Assembly: GCA_012845835.1 (NCBI GenBank)
Contig: JABAKD010000016.1
Coordinates: 12,520,007 to 12,584,006 of the forward strand
Length of the DNA: 64,000 nucleotides
DNA from: Undaria pinnatifida
Lineage: Eukaryota; Sar; Phaeophyceae; Laminariales; Alariaceae
Reading direction: 5' to 3'
Part shown: one piece after another, positions 44,330-55,239 of the stretch
Position numbering within the stretch: the stretch's first letter is position 1
How the letters are laid out: every line of letters begins with the position of its first letter
Notes under the pieces: model-generated
Told to the model about the DNA's origin: nothing
Seen by the model: only the letters and a program-made list of their open reading frames with translations
The model's database searches: none
Position numbers and translations under genes: made by a program

Positions 44330-44890
44330 CTATGCGCCATAAAACTGTTAGGAATTTCCTCCCTCCTCCCCCCCCTCCCGGACCCCTTCGATCATTCCGC
44401 CTTCTCCTCGCTGGTTGTACGACTTACAGGATATACATGATAAACTGATACATTCCTTCCACAACCGTCATGTTTGTTCCCAAAAAGGATTTATAGTTTC
44501 CGCGCACAGAGTGAGTTGCCCCCCCCCCCCCCCCCCGCTCCCTCTTGTCCGAACCCAGGCCCCCGCGCTCCTAAAACCTCTGCCTTCCTCTCACCGGTTA
44601 TACGGCTTACAGGATACATTTGATAAACTGATGCATTTCCTTCCACAGCTGTCAGATATTATTTCCCTCAAAAACGGGTTTTATAGTTTCCGCGCAAAGA
44701 CTGACTAACATCACCCTGTTGACCCTGGTACAAGCTACACTGTAGTTCCAAGGGGAGTCGCCAACCTATACCCTTAATGAGGACACACAACCCGTAATAC
44801 GCGCGATCGGAGTATCACACAACTTGCAAAGATGAGTTTCAACAAAATCTTCGATCTCACAGCTGAAGCGTGTTTCTATTTCTATAATAA
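44330..44890 (+). repeat. T1 repeat, medium copy
   Basis: Two modules with GGATATACATGATAAACTG and GGATACATTTGATAAACTG, the C run 44520-44536, AACGGGTTTTATAGTTTCCG, CACCCTGTTGACCCTGGTAC and the tail CACAGCTGAAGCGTGTTTCT. Confidence 0.65.
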
Positions 44891-45700
44891 TCATAGGATA
44901 ATAAGCATAGGATAATAATAATAGGACTGAAAATCCTGTCGATGTTCATGCCTCCCGCAGAAAAAGGACCGAAGGGGCACTGCTAGCCATTTACAACTCC
45001 TTACATAGGATGTTTTTAGAGTGGCATCTACCTCTAGTGTATGACAATCACCCGTTTGTACTCCCGTTTACACTCGCCTACGTGGTGGACCATCCAGCAA
45101 TATACCCTACAGTACTGAAGATGACGCCGTTAAACTTGATACGCAACCATCTAGTCGACATATTTTACTTATTCGGACGGTAGTATCATTTAATACCGAC
45201 CACGGCCTTTCGCAATATCTAAACCATGCACAGCAGCAGTCGTCGCGGGTGCCCGCACTCTACAACGAAAGCATGCGACACTGTATGGGCCAGGTAGAGG
45301 ATGAGATGCCTGTCACGCTTCCAGTGGGTCGATGTGTGTGGTGCAGAACGGCGGTGGTTCTCAGATGTGTTTAGTCCGTTTTCCTCAGCTTAGGACGTGG
45401 GGCTCAACTCCATCTTTAGTGAGAAAAGTAGGTAACATAGTTTCCCCCAAGGTCGATTGCCGTCGTCAGCTCTTCCTCTACCGTTGAGTATGGAACTCGG
45501 TGTCTACGTCTTGGCCCTAGTTAATGCTGGTGAGCCCTCCGATTACGAACAAAGGGAGCCTGAAGAGGGCCGGCAGGTGTATAGCAAGATCGTGAATGCC
45601 ACCAAGTGCTCCCTGTCCGCGTGCTTCGAACGCGTAGGTTCTGTCGTGGGGTTTGCTCAGGATTGATTTTACGCTGCCGATACCGTGTGCACCCCTTCTT
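44891..45700. other. Non-coding sequence
   Basis: Nothing recognised. Confidence 0.25.
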
Positions 45701-46600
45701 TCTGATGCCGGTGTTGCAGTTGAGCTTGGCTTAAAGGCCTTGCTCAAGAGAAGCTGGTAAAACTCTGGGTGAAGTGGAAGATGTCGGTCGTAGAACCCTG
45801 GCGGCAGTGGCTCAGTTGATGCTCCGGTGACCCTAGATGGTGATGCCTCAGCGACCTCACGTAATGCTGCTGAGCCAGCTGATGCTCCGGTGATCTCAGA
45901 TCGTATTGATCTGGGGTGTTGATTCAGGCATCCGGGATGCAGCTTCTCTATCACGCTCGGGCGATAGCAATCTATTGACTCCAGATGCCGATGCTCTTTT
46001 ACGCGCTGATCATCAACGATCCACGGCGCTGATGCTACTATGACCCCACAAGCTGATACCGTGACGATCCCGGACGCGGATGCTCCAGCAATTCAGGGGG
46101 CTTCTTGGATCTCAGACGATGCTGTGCCGGGGAGTTAATATCGTGTTGATGCTTTGTTGGAGATTTTGATCACCTGTTGTCCTCCTTGCCGAGACACATA
46201 AGGGGTCCATATCGGCTTAGACAATAAAGCATATATCAATCCAGGGGTTTGCCTGCAATGCAATCTCCGTGAGCAGCTGGGCACGGGTGTGAGCTCATGC
46301 CTCGCAGGCGCACTCGGTGTTTGGAACTGAACATCCCGCTGTCGGCCTCGTTATGTTGTGCATTCGATAAAACCCTAGTGCATATAAGAGGTTCGTGCCC
46401 GGGAGAAACATCACCTGTGATCCTAATTGAAACTGTAGGTTTGACGCCGGGCGATGGCGTTCTTGCTCCTGAGAAGAATGCACAAGCCCCTGTTGACTAC
46501 GGCCAAGCCATGTTAAAGTTAATTCGTACCCTGGTGATGGTGTTATTACCCCTGATGAACATAGTCCAGCTCCCTTCGATAACGTTGTAGCTGTTGTCGA
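45700..46600 (+). other. Decayed Ala/Asp-rich repetitive sequence
   Basis: GCTGATGCTCCGGTGA and variants recur (near 45817, 45882 and 46078). A longer pair of units encodes GDGVLAPEKNAQAPVD and, about 95 bases on, GDGVITPDEHSPAPFD in a different frame. It looks like a broken repetitive coding region comparable to 11530-13300. No domain is recognised. Confidence 0.3.
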
Positions 46601-46926
46601 TGACTTGTTCTCCTCGAGAAGGCTGCTCACATTCTCATGCACCCTGTCTTGGACTCGTAGGCGCCCAATCTCAGCAAAAGGGGCCTCCGCAGGCGTGCTG
46701 TCTTGAATTCGTGGACGCTGCCGCTCCCTCTCAACGACATCCGTCTCCTCAGATAGATTGTTACTATCCTTTGGCGTGCATCTGTTGTTGGTCCCAAGCG
46801 TTTATCCGTCCCGCTCAAACAACCATTGCCGTTGTGGGGTTGTCCACAGCGCTCTGGCAGGAGGTGTTGATTACGGCCTATTCTCGCCGCCCAGGGCGCT
46901 GAACGACACGTAACACACAAACAAAC

Positions 46927-47013
46927 CTGTTACATGCGTTCTCATATGGCAATTTGGTGACCGTGCTCATCCAGGCGGGCTCAAACCGTTGTTTTGTGGC
47001 CTCGTTAACTTCG
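46927..47013 (-). CDS. Possible exon 4 of the ABC transporter
   Basis: Eighty-seven bases lie between acceptor TTACATTCAG and donor CAG|GTTTGT. Only one frame is open: one base, 28 codons (EVNEATKQRFEPAW, then STVTKLPYENACN), then two bases. Its exit phase matches the TM1 exon at 41463 exactly, giving ...ACNR-ERGD. Its entry phase does not match the donor chosen for the exon at 47743, so either an exon between them is missed, that donor is wrong, or this is a chance open stretch. It shows no recognised domain. Confidence 0.35.
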
Positions 47014-47742
47014 CTGAATGTAAATGCATGATGTTGAACAATACCGAATGCCGCTGTCCGGGGCAAGGCTAGGGCGAAAGAGGGTTGTGAGTGAGGTGGG
47101 GCCCAATCACCCCCGATCATGCTTGGTACGATACACACGCTTCGGGTAGATGTACCCCATGGATTATTGTACTGCCCGACTCACATCAACGTTCGTCGAT
47201 GTTTGCTTGTGTAGGTTGCGACCCTGTGCTACGTACCGAGTATCACACCGACGGCCGAAAACAATACCACCAGCACAACATTCCTTTTCATGATCACAAT
47301 ATGATATTATTTCCGCCGCACACTTTACGATTTACGACCAGCGCACCAGGAAACGCGTAGATAGCGATGTCTGTCATGCCTGCCTACCAAGTACGAGCGC
47401 ACCCGCAATAGTGTACTCCATGCGTCTGCAAAGCGTTGATTACATATGCTGTGTAGTATGCCTACCTGCTACAGACGAGTTTGTTACTACCTATCAGCGA
47501 CTCGACAGGCGGCTGGTTACTGCCGCTGTAACAAGTACCTACAAATCCCGCGTCTGGTTGCTTTTTTAACGGAAGGATACTGTTGCTGTCGACCCGCGCG
47601 GGGGGGATTCTGCTTCGAGCATGGTGCCTACCACCGGTTGCATTGCTGTTATCAGCGAAAAGGACTTTGAGTCCCACAACAAGCACAACCACAACACATT
47701 ATGTCAACTGAAACAGGCTGACCAGTCTGGTCGAAGACATAC

Positions 47743-48085
47743 CTCATTCCGTACAGAACTATTAATAGTCGCAGGCGCAGATACGTTCGTGGTTCGGGTG
47801 GTCTCAAAGGGGCTACGCTTTTCCGGTCTTTTGTTCTTGCGATTCCTCGCGCGCTGCCACAATCCTAAAAATAGCTCGTCCACCATGAAAAGGTCCGACG
47901 CGCCACTGTCCACAATCCCCGTAAACCTTTCGGCGTGGGGGAAAAACTCCTGCCCGCCATGGTCAATCACAAGCCCCGTGGACGTGATTCTGTTGTCGAT
48001 TTCGCTGTTGACGTTGAGGAACGATTTTTCGCCGTGGCGGGATGGAAGCAAGCGCTCAGCACAGCAGAAGCGATGCGGTCGCCTC
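47743..48085 (-). CDS. Possible exon 3 of the ABC transporter
   Basis: A long open stretch with balanced codon use runs from a weak acceptor (CGCATATAG) to a good donor, GAG|GTATGT. It encodes SEIDNRITSTGLVIDHGGQE, HAERFTGIVDSGASDLFMVD, ELFLGLWQRARNRKNKRP and SSVRNE. Taking one base and then 114 codons matches the exit phase of the exon at 48482. The acceptor is the weakest point and might be a few bases away. The VDSGAS peptide is like an aspartic protease site, but nothing else supports that. Function within the protein is unknown. Confidence 0.45.
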
Positions 48086-48481
48086 CTATATGCGGTGGGC
48101 GTGGCACTTCTCACTCGTGGCAGTCCTCGTCATTGTGAGGAGAGGTCTCGTCTACAGCCCACCACTTCGGTTCGTTCGCAACTCGGCTTTGGCCGTGCAG
48201 GAATACGTACTGGTCCTATTCTTTGGGCATTTACGCTTGTAGAGTGTGGAAACCTCGCTTGCCACACGTGTAATAAATCGACCTGTCCGCTGCTGGGGCA
48301 ATGCCACAAACAGCAATCACCTCCTTTGCTCCGCCGTTCCGAGAACGATACGAGCAGTCAAAGCACAGTGACGCATTGAGCTACATCTGGTCGATATCAA
48401 AAACTCCCAGCCGTTAGGAAGGTTCCTGGTGCGTAATGGCGGCGAGAAGAATAATAATACCTGGTATCAAAAAGAGCTTAC

Positions 48482-48666
48482 CCGATAGACACCCAAAACC
48501 ACCCTGTCCTAAGTCCATGATCAGATCCATTGCCAGGTCCGGTGATGAACCTTGTCGAGCACTTTGCAATCAAGAGCAGCAATCCAAGGGGGCAGGCGCC
48601 CAGACTGATGAACTCCAACCATATGGCCAACCGAGGCAGCACGTACGAGTGGCCGCGGTTATCACC
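48482..48666 (-). CDS. Probable exon 2 of the ABC transporter, membrane segment
   Basis: The exon is sharply bounded by acceptor TTTGTTGCAG and donor CGG|GTAAGC, 185 bases. It is phase 0 at entry, and the other two frames contain stops. It encodes GDNRGHSYVLPRLAIWLEF, ISLGACPLGLLLLIAKCS and GLRTGWFWVSI, so it has at least one clear transmembrane helix. Extra N-terminal helices (a TMD0) occur in TAP-like half-transporters of the ABCB family. That this exon belongs to the same gene rests on strand, order and spacing only. Confidence 0.6.
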
Positions 48667-49384
48667 CTGCAACAAACACGCGACCAGGAAAAAAGTGTTA
48701 AGCAGTTCTTTGTCGTTCCACTGGTCCATGGAATTAACTAGATCTCTCCAGGCACATCAGTTACAGGTAGTAGCGATGTTAGATGAGCTTGACACTTAAT
48801 CGAGCACAAGACGTTCAGCTTGGCAGCATTACAAGAACATCTCGCAAAATCACCGTGTGATAATCCCGAGATCGTCGGGAAAGCATCCCCAGGAATAATA
48901 AAACAACCATGGGCAGCCAGAAAAAATATACCTGAGCACGAAGAGTAACTCGCGTTTTGCGCCTACTTCCGGCGATATTGCTTTGTTCAGCAGGATACCG
49001 GCGATCCTGTCAATCGATAGCCGTTGTCCACCACCACCCTATATATTGTGAACTGGTGGGACAGCCAATGGCTAGTGCCTGACTCAGTCCATTGGTTCAG
49101 TTGACTTCCGATTGTCATGATGACCGCGAAAATACATTGAGTGAGCTTTCCATCGGTACGTCATGATATCGGTGAGAACAAATTGTGCTCGCCTAGGGAC
49201 TGCAGCAGATTGCTGCCCAAACGATAAGTCATGGTTGGAGAAGGAATATATCGATAGACATGACCGACGACACTACGTTAGAATAATTGATGCACCAGTC
49301 GATATGTATTACTTTTGCTAACGATAATACTCTCGTTCAGTAAACCACACTACCAACGTTACGCTAACGCGAATGACTCTGTAC
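48667..49384 (-). other. Short putative intron
   Basis: The 718 bases between GAG|GTACAG and GTTGCAG|G hold no recognised repeat. Confidence 0.35.
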
Positions 49385-49588
49385 CTCGCTCAAAGCTAAA
49401 CTTGCATGAGCGTATTTTGTTGGCGCAGCGTAAGAAAACGGTCCATGGCGACGGAGCAGATAGAAAAACAGAGAGCACAAACGATTGATGTTGAAAACGA
49501 GTAAGTAGGGTAGCCGATAGGTCAAGCAGTGGAAGTGACCCACTGTCGCACGCTTGGCCTTGATCACCATTGGTTCCGCAGCGGCCAT
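49385..49588 (-). CDS. Possible first coding exon of the ABC transporter
   Basis: ATG at 49588 opens 68 codons (MAAAEPMVIKAKRATVG, then LPYLLVFNINRLCSLFFYLL) and ends at donor GAG|GTACAG in phase 0, as the next exon requires. The start context TCAATGG is fair. A second frame of the same stretch also carries a hydrophobic run (SFVLSVFLSAPSPWTVFL) but its exit phase does not fit. No promoter element was recognised upstream. Confidence 0.4.
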
Positions 49589-50107
49589 TGACCATTTTCC
49601 AGGGTATGGGGAGCATGCAACCTGAACGAGAGGTGAAGGGGACTTGCACGTCTAAGTACAGTTGTGATCCTTGTGCGATGCCTTGCTATACGATATGTTT
49701 TGTGTCTGTACAAGGATTCAGACCTCGGCCGTGGACTGGGGGCGAGCGCGAAAAACGAGCAGACGAGTCCAGTATTTCAGCGGCCAGCCGGCAGCAGAGC
49801 TTGTGATATCATTCTGAATCTAATAGCGCCAGGGCCCAGCTACGATAAAAAAGGGTCAGCGCCGGAGGGGTCAGATCAAAAAAGGGCTAAAGCGCGATCA
49901 TATCGGCCTACCAGTTACGTAGTTGTAAACATGAGGGTAGGGATATAAGCTAGGCGCAGGCTGGAAATTATAGGGAAAAAGTAGCATCATCATCCCGCAC
50001 AACACATGCATTCGTTAGTACATATGAATGTAGGATCCGAGAGATCATTCACAGCCGTATCAATAAGCTTATATCAAGCTGCAGACATACAGTTCAGTAG
50101 TTCGATA
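49589..50107. other. Upstream region of the putative gene start
   Basis: Nothing is recognised. The LTR fragment begins at 50108, so the promoter of the host gene would have to lie in this 0.5 kb or use the LTR region. Confidence 0.3.
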
Positions 50108-51965
50108 TGTATCGACTCGCGCGACCGCGGGCCCGGTGGTATCAGCTCCGAGGACTTTCCCTCCTTGGCTCGGAGTGCGTATGTCAACAATGCTATAGCG
50201 CATTCGTTATCACACGAGGAAATGCCATGCCACCAGTCATGGACCTTCCCATCCATATCTTAAGAGCTCACAAGAAACACCAAACGGTCAGTATAGTTCC
50301 CCTTCAAATTGTATCCGACCATTGCATTCGCGGTAAAATGCCCAATGATACGACCACAGCGGTACAGTACCCTTAATTAGCCCATCTCGGGCCACCAACA
50401 ACAAGTTGGCTCAGACCGAGTGGCTTTGATGTACACAGCTGTCCGCACATTGGGCAACAATGAAGTCCAAGAAATTGTTATCATTTCATCACGACCTAAA
50501 ATCTATCACGTCTAATGACCGTGAACATCGACTGTTCGGCAGCCGCGTCATCACCAATGCATCTTCAAGAAAATCAACAGCACGCGCCACATTTCCAATT
50601 GCGCATGCAGCTTGCCGAAACCCAGACCGCACACGGAATGTGTATTCCAGCACAATAGTCACACGTAAAACGTAAGCATCAACCCCGCACATGCTCTGTC
50701 CAAACACATCCTCGGCTATGAACCGCCAGCTGTGGCTGTATCAGGGACTATCAATGCCCTGCGCAGAAACTTCATGTCAGAAAAACTAGAAATTCAAAAT
50801 TCAGAAAAAAAACGAAAATCAAAAGCTCAGATTCCGGGACCCACCCCAAACCACAATATGATCATAAACGTAGCCCACACCGCGGTACGAGTCCTTGCTT
50901 CTGACCCATCTTCCGCCGCAGTGCCTGGAGCTTGCTTCGCAACACGGCCGGCGCGTCATGGAACACGCGCACCACCGGCTCCCAGGTGGTGTCCGCCTCC
51001 TCCAGCCCTTCCTAGATCACCTCGACGCCGATCGCCGTCACCATCAAGCGGAAGTGGCGGCAAAACTTTGCCGCCCTCCACGGTAGGCGATTGCGTTCAG
51101 CTAAGGGCTTTTGCCCGCACTACCCTTGCTCCCGAATGAAGCCGGACCGCCACAGACTTCTGGCGGGCAGGTGAACCAACCAAAAACGCCCGACACAACA
51201 CTTTAAGGCGCGTGCAAAAAATGATATTACATCTTAGCACATTCCGGCGGGGAGCCATGGTCAACAGCGTTACCTACAGCCGCCTCCAATACGCGCACAC
51301 GATCCCGCATTTCAACCTGGAATATCATGGGCCGTTGAGACGGCAGCGTCAGTGTGGCATTATCATCCACGTCACCTGGCGCGTCGCCGCCCGGCACGAA
51401 CGCTGTGACAGCAATCACGGCTCGCAGTACAGCACAATCGATGGGCTCGCCCACAGAATGAGCAGTAAGCTCCATCCCAGCGCCATCTTGACGCCCTTGT
51501 GCCTTCAGTACAGACGCCTTGAGCTGCGCCATGACAACGATGTCGTGTTTTTCGCTTAGCGTTTTCTGCTCGATGATAACCACATCACCTCCCCGAGGGA
51601 GCACGATAAACGACATGGTAAATCGGACTGGTCCCCATGGTGTTTCGATCGTTAAGTGGAGCGGACACGAGCGCGTCTCCATATCACACTCCTGGCCCAA
51701 CGACGTCAGTCACCACACGCGCATGCCCAACAAACTCTTGCGTTAACGCGGTTTGCGTCATCCCCAGCTGTCCCCGCAGGGCCTGTACGAGCTCCTCCGA
51801 CGTTGCTGTGATGCTTGAGCCAGAATCCATGTGCACCTCAGCAGCCGCCGAAGCACCGGGAGCCGCAAGACTCCCCGCGAGATGCTGCGTCGGGCCCTCC
51901 ACAAGCTGGTCGTTCTCTATGCCAGGGTCATCGGCGGTTGTAGGAGGCCCAATACGCCGTGACAC
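50108..51965 (-). mobile_element. LTR retrotransposon fossil, fragment of the 3609 family
   Basis: An LTR at 50108-50366 (reverse of TGTACCGCTGTGGTCG...) is followed by the chromodomain-like end (near 50960), a linker and the protease region (near 51780). Gag and the other LTR are not present. It is broken at several points. It has the same order of parts as the elements at 3609 and 31680. It runs in the same direction as the host gene and lies just upstream of the putative start. Confidence 0.8.
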
Positions 51966-52429
51966 AAGAAGGTCCCTATCATTTCACTCCCACTGCTGTA
52001 TCGCCGATTACTGGCGCACAGGAGATATTTGTCTAACAAGGTCCCTATTTTTTATGATACTGCTATATCGTCGTTTGCTGTGGCGCACACGATATATTGT
52101 CAAGAAGATTCCTATTACTCTGTATCACCAGTTAATTCCTGGCGAACACGAGATAATATTTTCAAGAAGATCCCTATACTTCGAAGTATTATACTATACT
52201 GTTATTAATTGCTGGCGCACAAACTGTATTGACCACGAACAACAACAGTCAGTTTCCGGGCAAATCTTCTACCCACACAACAAAGCGTTCGAAACACTAA
52301 CACCTTGGGAATCACACCTACCTTTAGAACTGCATCCACATTTCGTTTGTGGGAGTAAATATACATTGACATGGAATTATTGTGGGATATTTAGTATGCG
52401 GTCCTGAAAGATGGATGTTGGATGTTGGA
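51966..52429 (+). repeat. T2 repeat, left part, with four tandem 62-70 bp units
   Basis: Units start AAGGTCCCTAT / AAGATTCCTAT / AAGATCCCTAT and contain GCTGGCGCAC or GTGGCGCACACGATAT. The sequence continues with CAACAACAGTCAGT and CACATTTCGTTTGTGGGA. All of it matches 57655-58046. It is interrupted at its right edge by a T1 copy and resumes at 54446. Confidence 0.7.
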
Positions 52430-53770
52430 TCAATATATTTTTAAAATAAAAATACACTCCAGCTGTGAGATCGAAGATTGTGTCGAGTTTCATATTTGCA
52501 AGCTATGTGTCATACACCGATCGCCCGTGTTACGGGTTGTGTGTCCTCATGGAGAATATAGGTCGGCGTCTCCCCTTGCAACTGCAGTGTAGCTATCAGG
52601 GTCAACAGGGTGATGTTAGTCAGTCTGTGCGCGGAAACTATAAACCGTTTTTGAGGGGGAAAAAATCTGACAGCTGTGGAAGGAAATGCATCAGTTTATC
52701 AAGTGTATCCTGTAAGTCGAATAACCGGTGAGGGGAGGGCGACTTTTTTAAGGACGTGGGGGCCTGGGTTCGATGAAGAGGGAGTGGGGCGGGGGGGGGG
52801 GGGGGCAGGGCAGCTCAATCTGTGCGTAGAAACTATAAATCCTATCCTGCAAGTCGTACAGTGAGGAGAGAGCGGAGCGTTCGAGGGGATGGGGGCGGGT
52901 GTTGGGGGGGGGAGAGGGGGGAGGGGGCGGGGCGAAAGAGTTTTGTAAACAGCATCTTTAGGTCGCATAGATGTAAGGGTTTGCTATACGCGTGGTGCTA
53001 GGTCTAGGCGATGGTGCGGGTGGTGGGGAAGGAGGGAGCGTTGGGAGGGGGGGGGGAAGCAGCGGCATGGATGGCTCTAGAAATGTAATGAGGTTATATC
53101 AAGTGCGTGGAAGTGTTTATTAATCCGGCAGATTTCGATGTTAGGTGAGGCGTTTGAGCAAGAAAGAGCGGGGAAAAAAAGGGCGGCGGGAGGGGGGGAA
53201 GTGTTTTCAAAAGGTTCAGGTCACATATATAAAATTACACTCCAGCTGTAAAATCGAAGATTTGGTCGAAACTCTGGTCTTTGCAAGCTTGCGTGTGACA
53301 GTCCGATCGCGCGTATTACGCGTGTATGTAAGGGCTTGCTATACGCGTGGTGCTAGGCGATCGTGCGGGTGTTCGGGAAGGAGGGGGCGTTGATGGGGGG
53401 GGGAGGGGGGAAGATGAATGAGAGCTGCTTCATGGATGGCTGGAAAGATAATGACGTGATATCAAGTGCGTAGAAGCGTTCATTACTATGGATGATTTCG
53501 ATTGCTGGTGGTGCGTTTATACAAGAGGGCGTAAAAAACAAAAAGGGGGGGGGGGAAATTAATTGGAGAAACGGTTTGGGCTAGAAAGATGATGAGGTGA
53601 TATCAGCTGGCTGGTAGTGTTTACTACACTAGCAGATTTTGATTTTAGGTGAGGCGTTTGAACAAGAGGGATCGGGGGGCGGGGAGGGCGGGCAAGACAC
53701 TTCAATACGTGCGCGGAAACTATTAGTCTATAAAGGGGACAAATCTGACGATTGTAGCAAGAAGACATCC

Positions 53771-53933
53771 CTTTATTATGTCACCTGCCTGGTACTGTTT
53801 ATTATTCTAGAGTATTTGATGTCAGACATGGTGCGGTAAAGAACATGTTAAAGCTTCATAATTTGTTGTTGTACACAAATCGCAAAATAGAATATTTCAA
53901 TCGATAGGTACAACCATGTAGTTACCATTATTT
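53771..53933. repeat. 163-bp direct repeat, copy 1
   Basis: Identical base for base to 54213-54375. It includes the end of a T1 module (TGTCACCTGCCTGGTACTG) plus about 100 bases not seen elsewhere. Confidence 0.92.
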
Positions 53934-54212
53934 ACCGCGTACAGCAGCCACGAGAGCTTCGGCCTCCGGTGATTTGCACTCTTCCATCGAGGAGTGCACG
54001 AACAACTTAAACTAGTCTGTATCACACCTTGGACCTGTAGCTCTGACTCTGCTCCCCTACGCGCTCCGCGTGCAGGTCGTCGCCTACACAACTGGGCCAG
54101 GTGTACCCAAGGCTATCACTCGTACGACTATGAGTTACCGCATTGATCTGATTGGTCAAACTTCTTACGTACGTACAAAACCCATATTTTCTCATACTTC
54201 GATAATATTCTG

Positions 54213-54375
54213 CTTTATTATGTCACCTGCCTGGTACTGTTTATTATTCTAGAGTATTTGATGTCAGACATGGTGCGGTAAAGAACATGTTAAAGCTTCA
54301 TAATTTGTTGTTGTACACAAATCGCAAAATAGAATATTTCAATCGATAGGTACAACCATGTAGTTACCATTATTT
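54213..54375. repeat. 163-bp direct repeat, copy 2
   Basis: Identical to 53771-53933. GACATC occurs just outside both (53764-53769 and 54379-54384). The 279 bases between are unique in the window. Confidence 0.92.
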
Positions 54376-54445
54376 CCTGACATCGCTAATTATATGAAAT
54401 AGATACATATTGTCGAATGCAACAGGCGAGGTGATGCGGTGTGGT

Positions 54446-55230
54446 CAACATATAGGGAACCACTCTTTGGAGCGGCAATGAAAAAAACGGACGCAACATT
54501 GTTTCTCGTGCACTGCTATTTTTATAAGCGACTCCGCTCGTTGTGTATTTTCTATTGTTTTTGTGGTATGGCCTGTTTTGTTGTGTTCTAGAATTCGGTA
54601 CGCTAGCGTTGCACTGCTTTTGACCTTGATTAATTGCGATTGTTTGGTTTACTCTGTCTCACAATTTGTGAGCACGAAATAAATTGTATCTCTCTAGGAT
54701 GAAGAATCAGCAAGCAGTGTAATGATGTCGTATGGTAAGGAACGGCTCCCCTCGAAGACAACGCTCAAACAAAGGCATTCGACCATGAAATCCGATATCA
54801 AGAGGCAACGACACAACAGTCGTACGATAATATAGGCCAAACGCTTCGAGGTGTGACCTTAAAAGATCTTTGTGGTGACGAAATAAGAAGCCAATTTGGA
54901 AACTTTACCAACTTGGAAATAAATGGTCTCCTATGTTTGTTTTCGTTCAAGCTCTGCATATGCCAATATCCAAGATTAGCTCGGTCGTATACCGCCCAAA
55001 ATACAAAATTTTCCGCACGTCTCGCTCGTCTCGCTCAGCCCACATACCCGATCTCGTCCAAGTACGGAACCGATAAGGCAGGGCGAGGGGCGTTTGAGCC
55101 GCCCCCCGAAGCCGGCGCTCGAACGAATCGATTTGACCGGGAAATTCCAGGTTCGAGAATCCCATACTGAGGCCGATACGACCAAACCTGCTGACCAAAT
55201 CCCTGTCCTATCAAAAACAAGACTCATCGT
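54446..55230 (+). repeat. T2 repeat, right part
   Basis: CCACTCTTTGGAGCGGC, TTGTTTGGTTTACTCTGTCTC, TGTATCTCTCTAGGATGAAG, GGCAGGGCGAGGGGCGTTTG and GCCGGCGCTCGAACGAA match 58066-58860 in order. It continues the left part at 51966-52429. Confidence 0.7.
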
Positions 55231-55239
55231 ATGTACAGT

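Larger units (their letters stand above)
41644..46926 (-). other. Intron of the ABC transporter, about 5.3 kb if exon 46927-47013 is real
   Basis: GTGAAACCTGCA with surrounding sequence occurs at 41672-41711 and again at 42181-42217. A T1 copy lies at 44330-44890. A 149-codon plus frame (42510-42959), rich in Arg, Lys and Thr, has no recognised domain. G/C-homopolymer sequence lies at 43195-43235. Otherwise nothing is seen. Confidence 0.5.
52430..54446 (-). repeat. T1 repeat, longest copy (about 2 kb), inserted in T2
   Basis: This copy contains all T1 blocks: tail, GGATATAGGTCGGCG, two GCATCAGTTTATC modules, a G run 52790-52805, the CGCATAGATGTAAGGGTTTG and CTATACGCGTGGTGCTAGG module twice, and further G-rich modules. 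A second tail-like block sits at 53225-53330. ATATA flanks both sides, and the intact T2 at 58046 (CCAATATATTATACGGAACG) is the empty site. It includes the 163-bp duplication listed separately. No gene is seen. Confidence 0.7.

Noticed and set aside
45700-46600. Functional Ala/Asp-rich protein gene
   Set aside because: Frames are interrupted repeatedly and the similarity is only between internal repeats. There is no recognisable domain or splice structure.
47743-48085. VDSGAS peptide as an aspartic protease of a retroelement
   Set aside because: Only the short motif matches. No flap, gag or LTR is nearby, and the stretch has a consensus splice donor. A host exon is more likely, and the motif is probably chance.
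54980-55170. Conserved peptide GRGAFEPPPE seen at several loci as a small gene family
   Set aside because: It comes from the GC-rich block of the T2 repeat. The copies occur on both strands, diverge with frame breaks and have no start or stop conservation.
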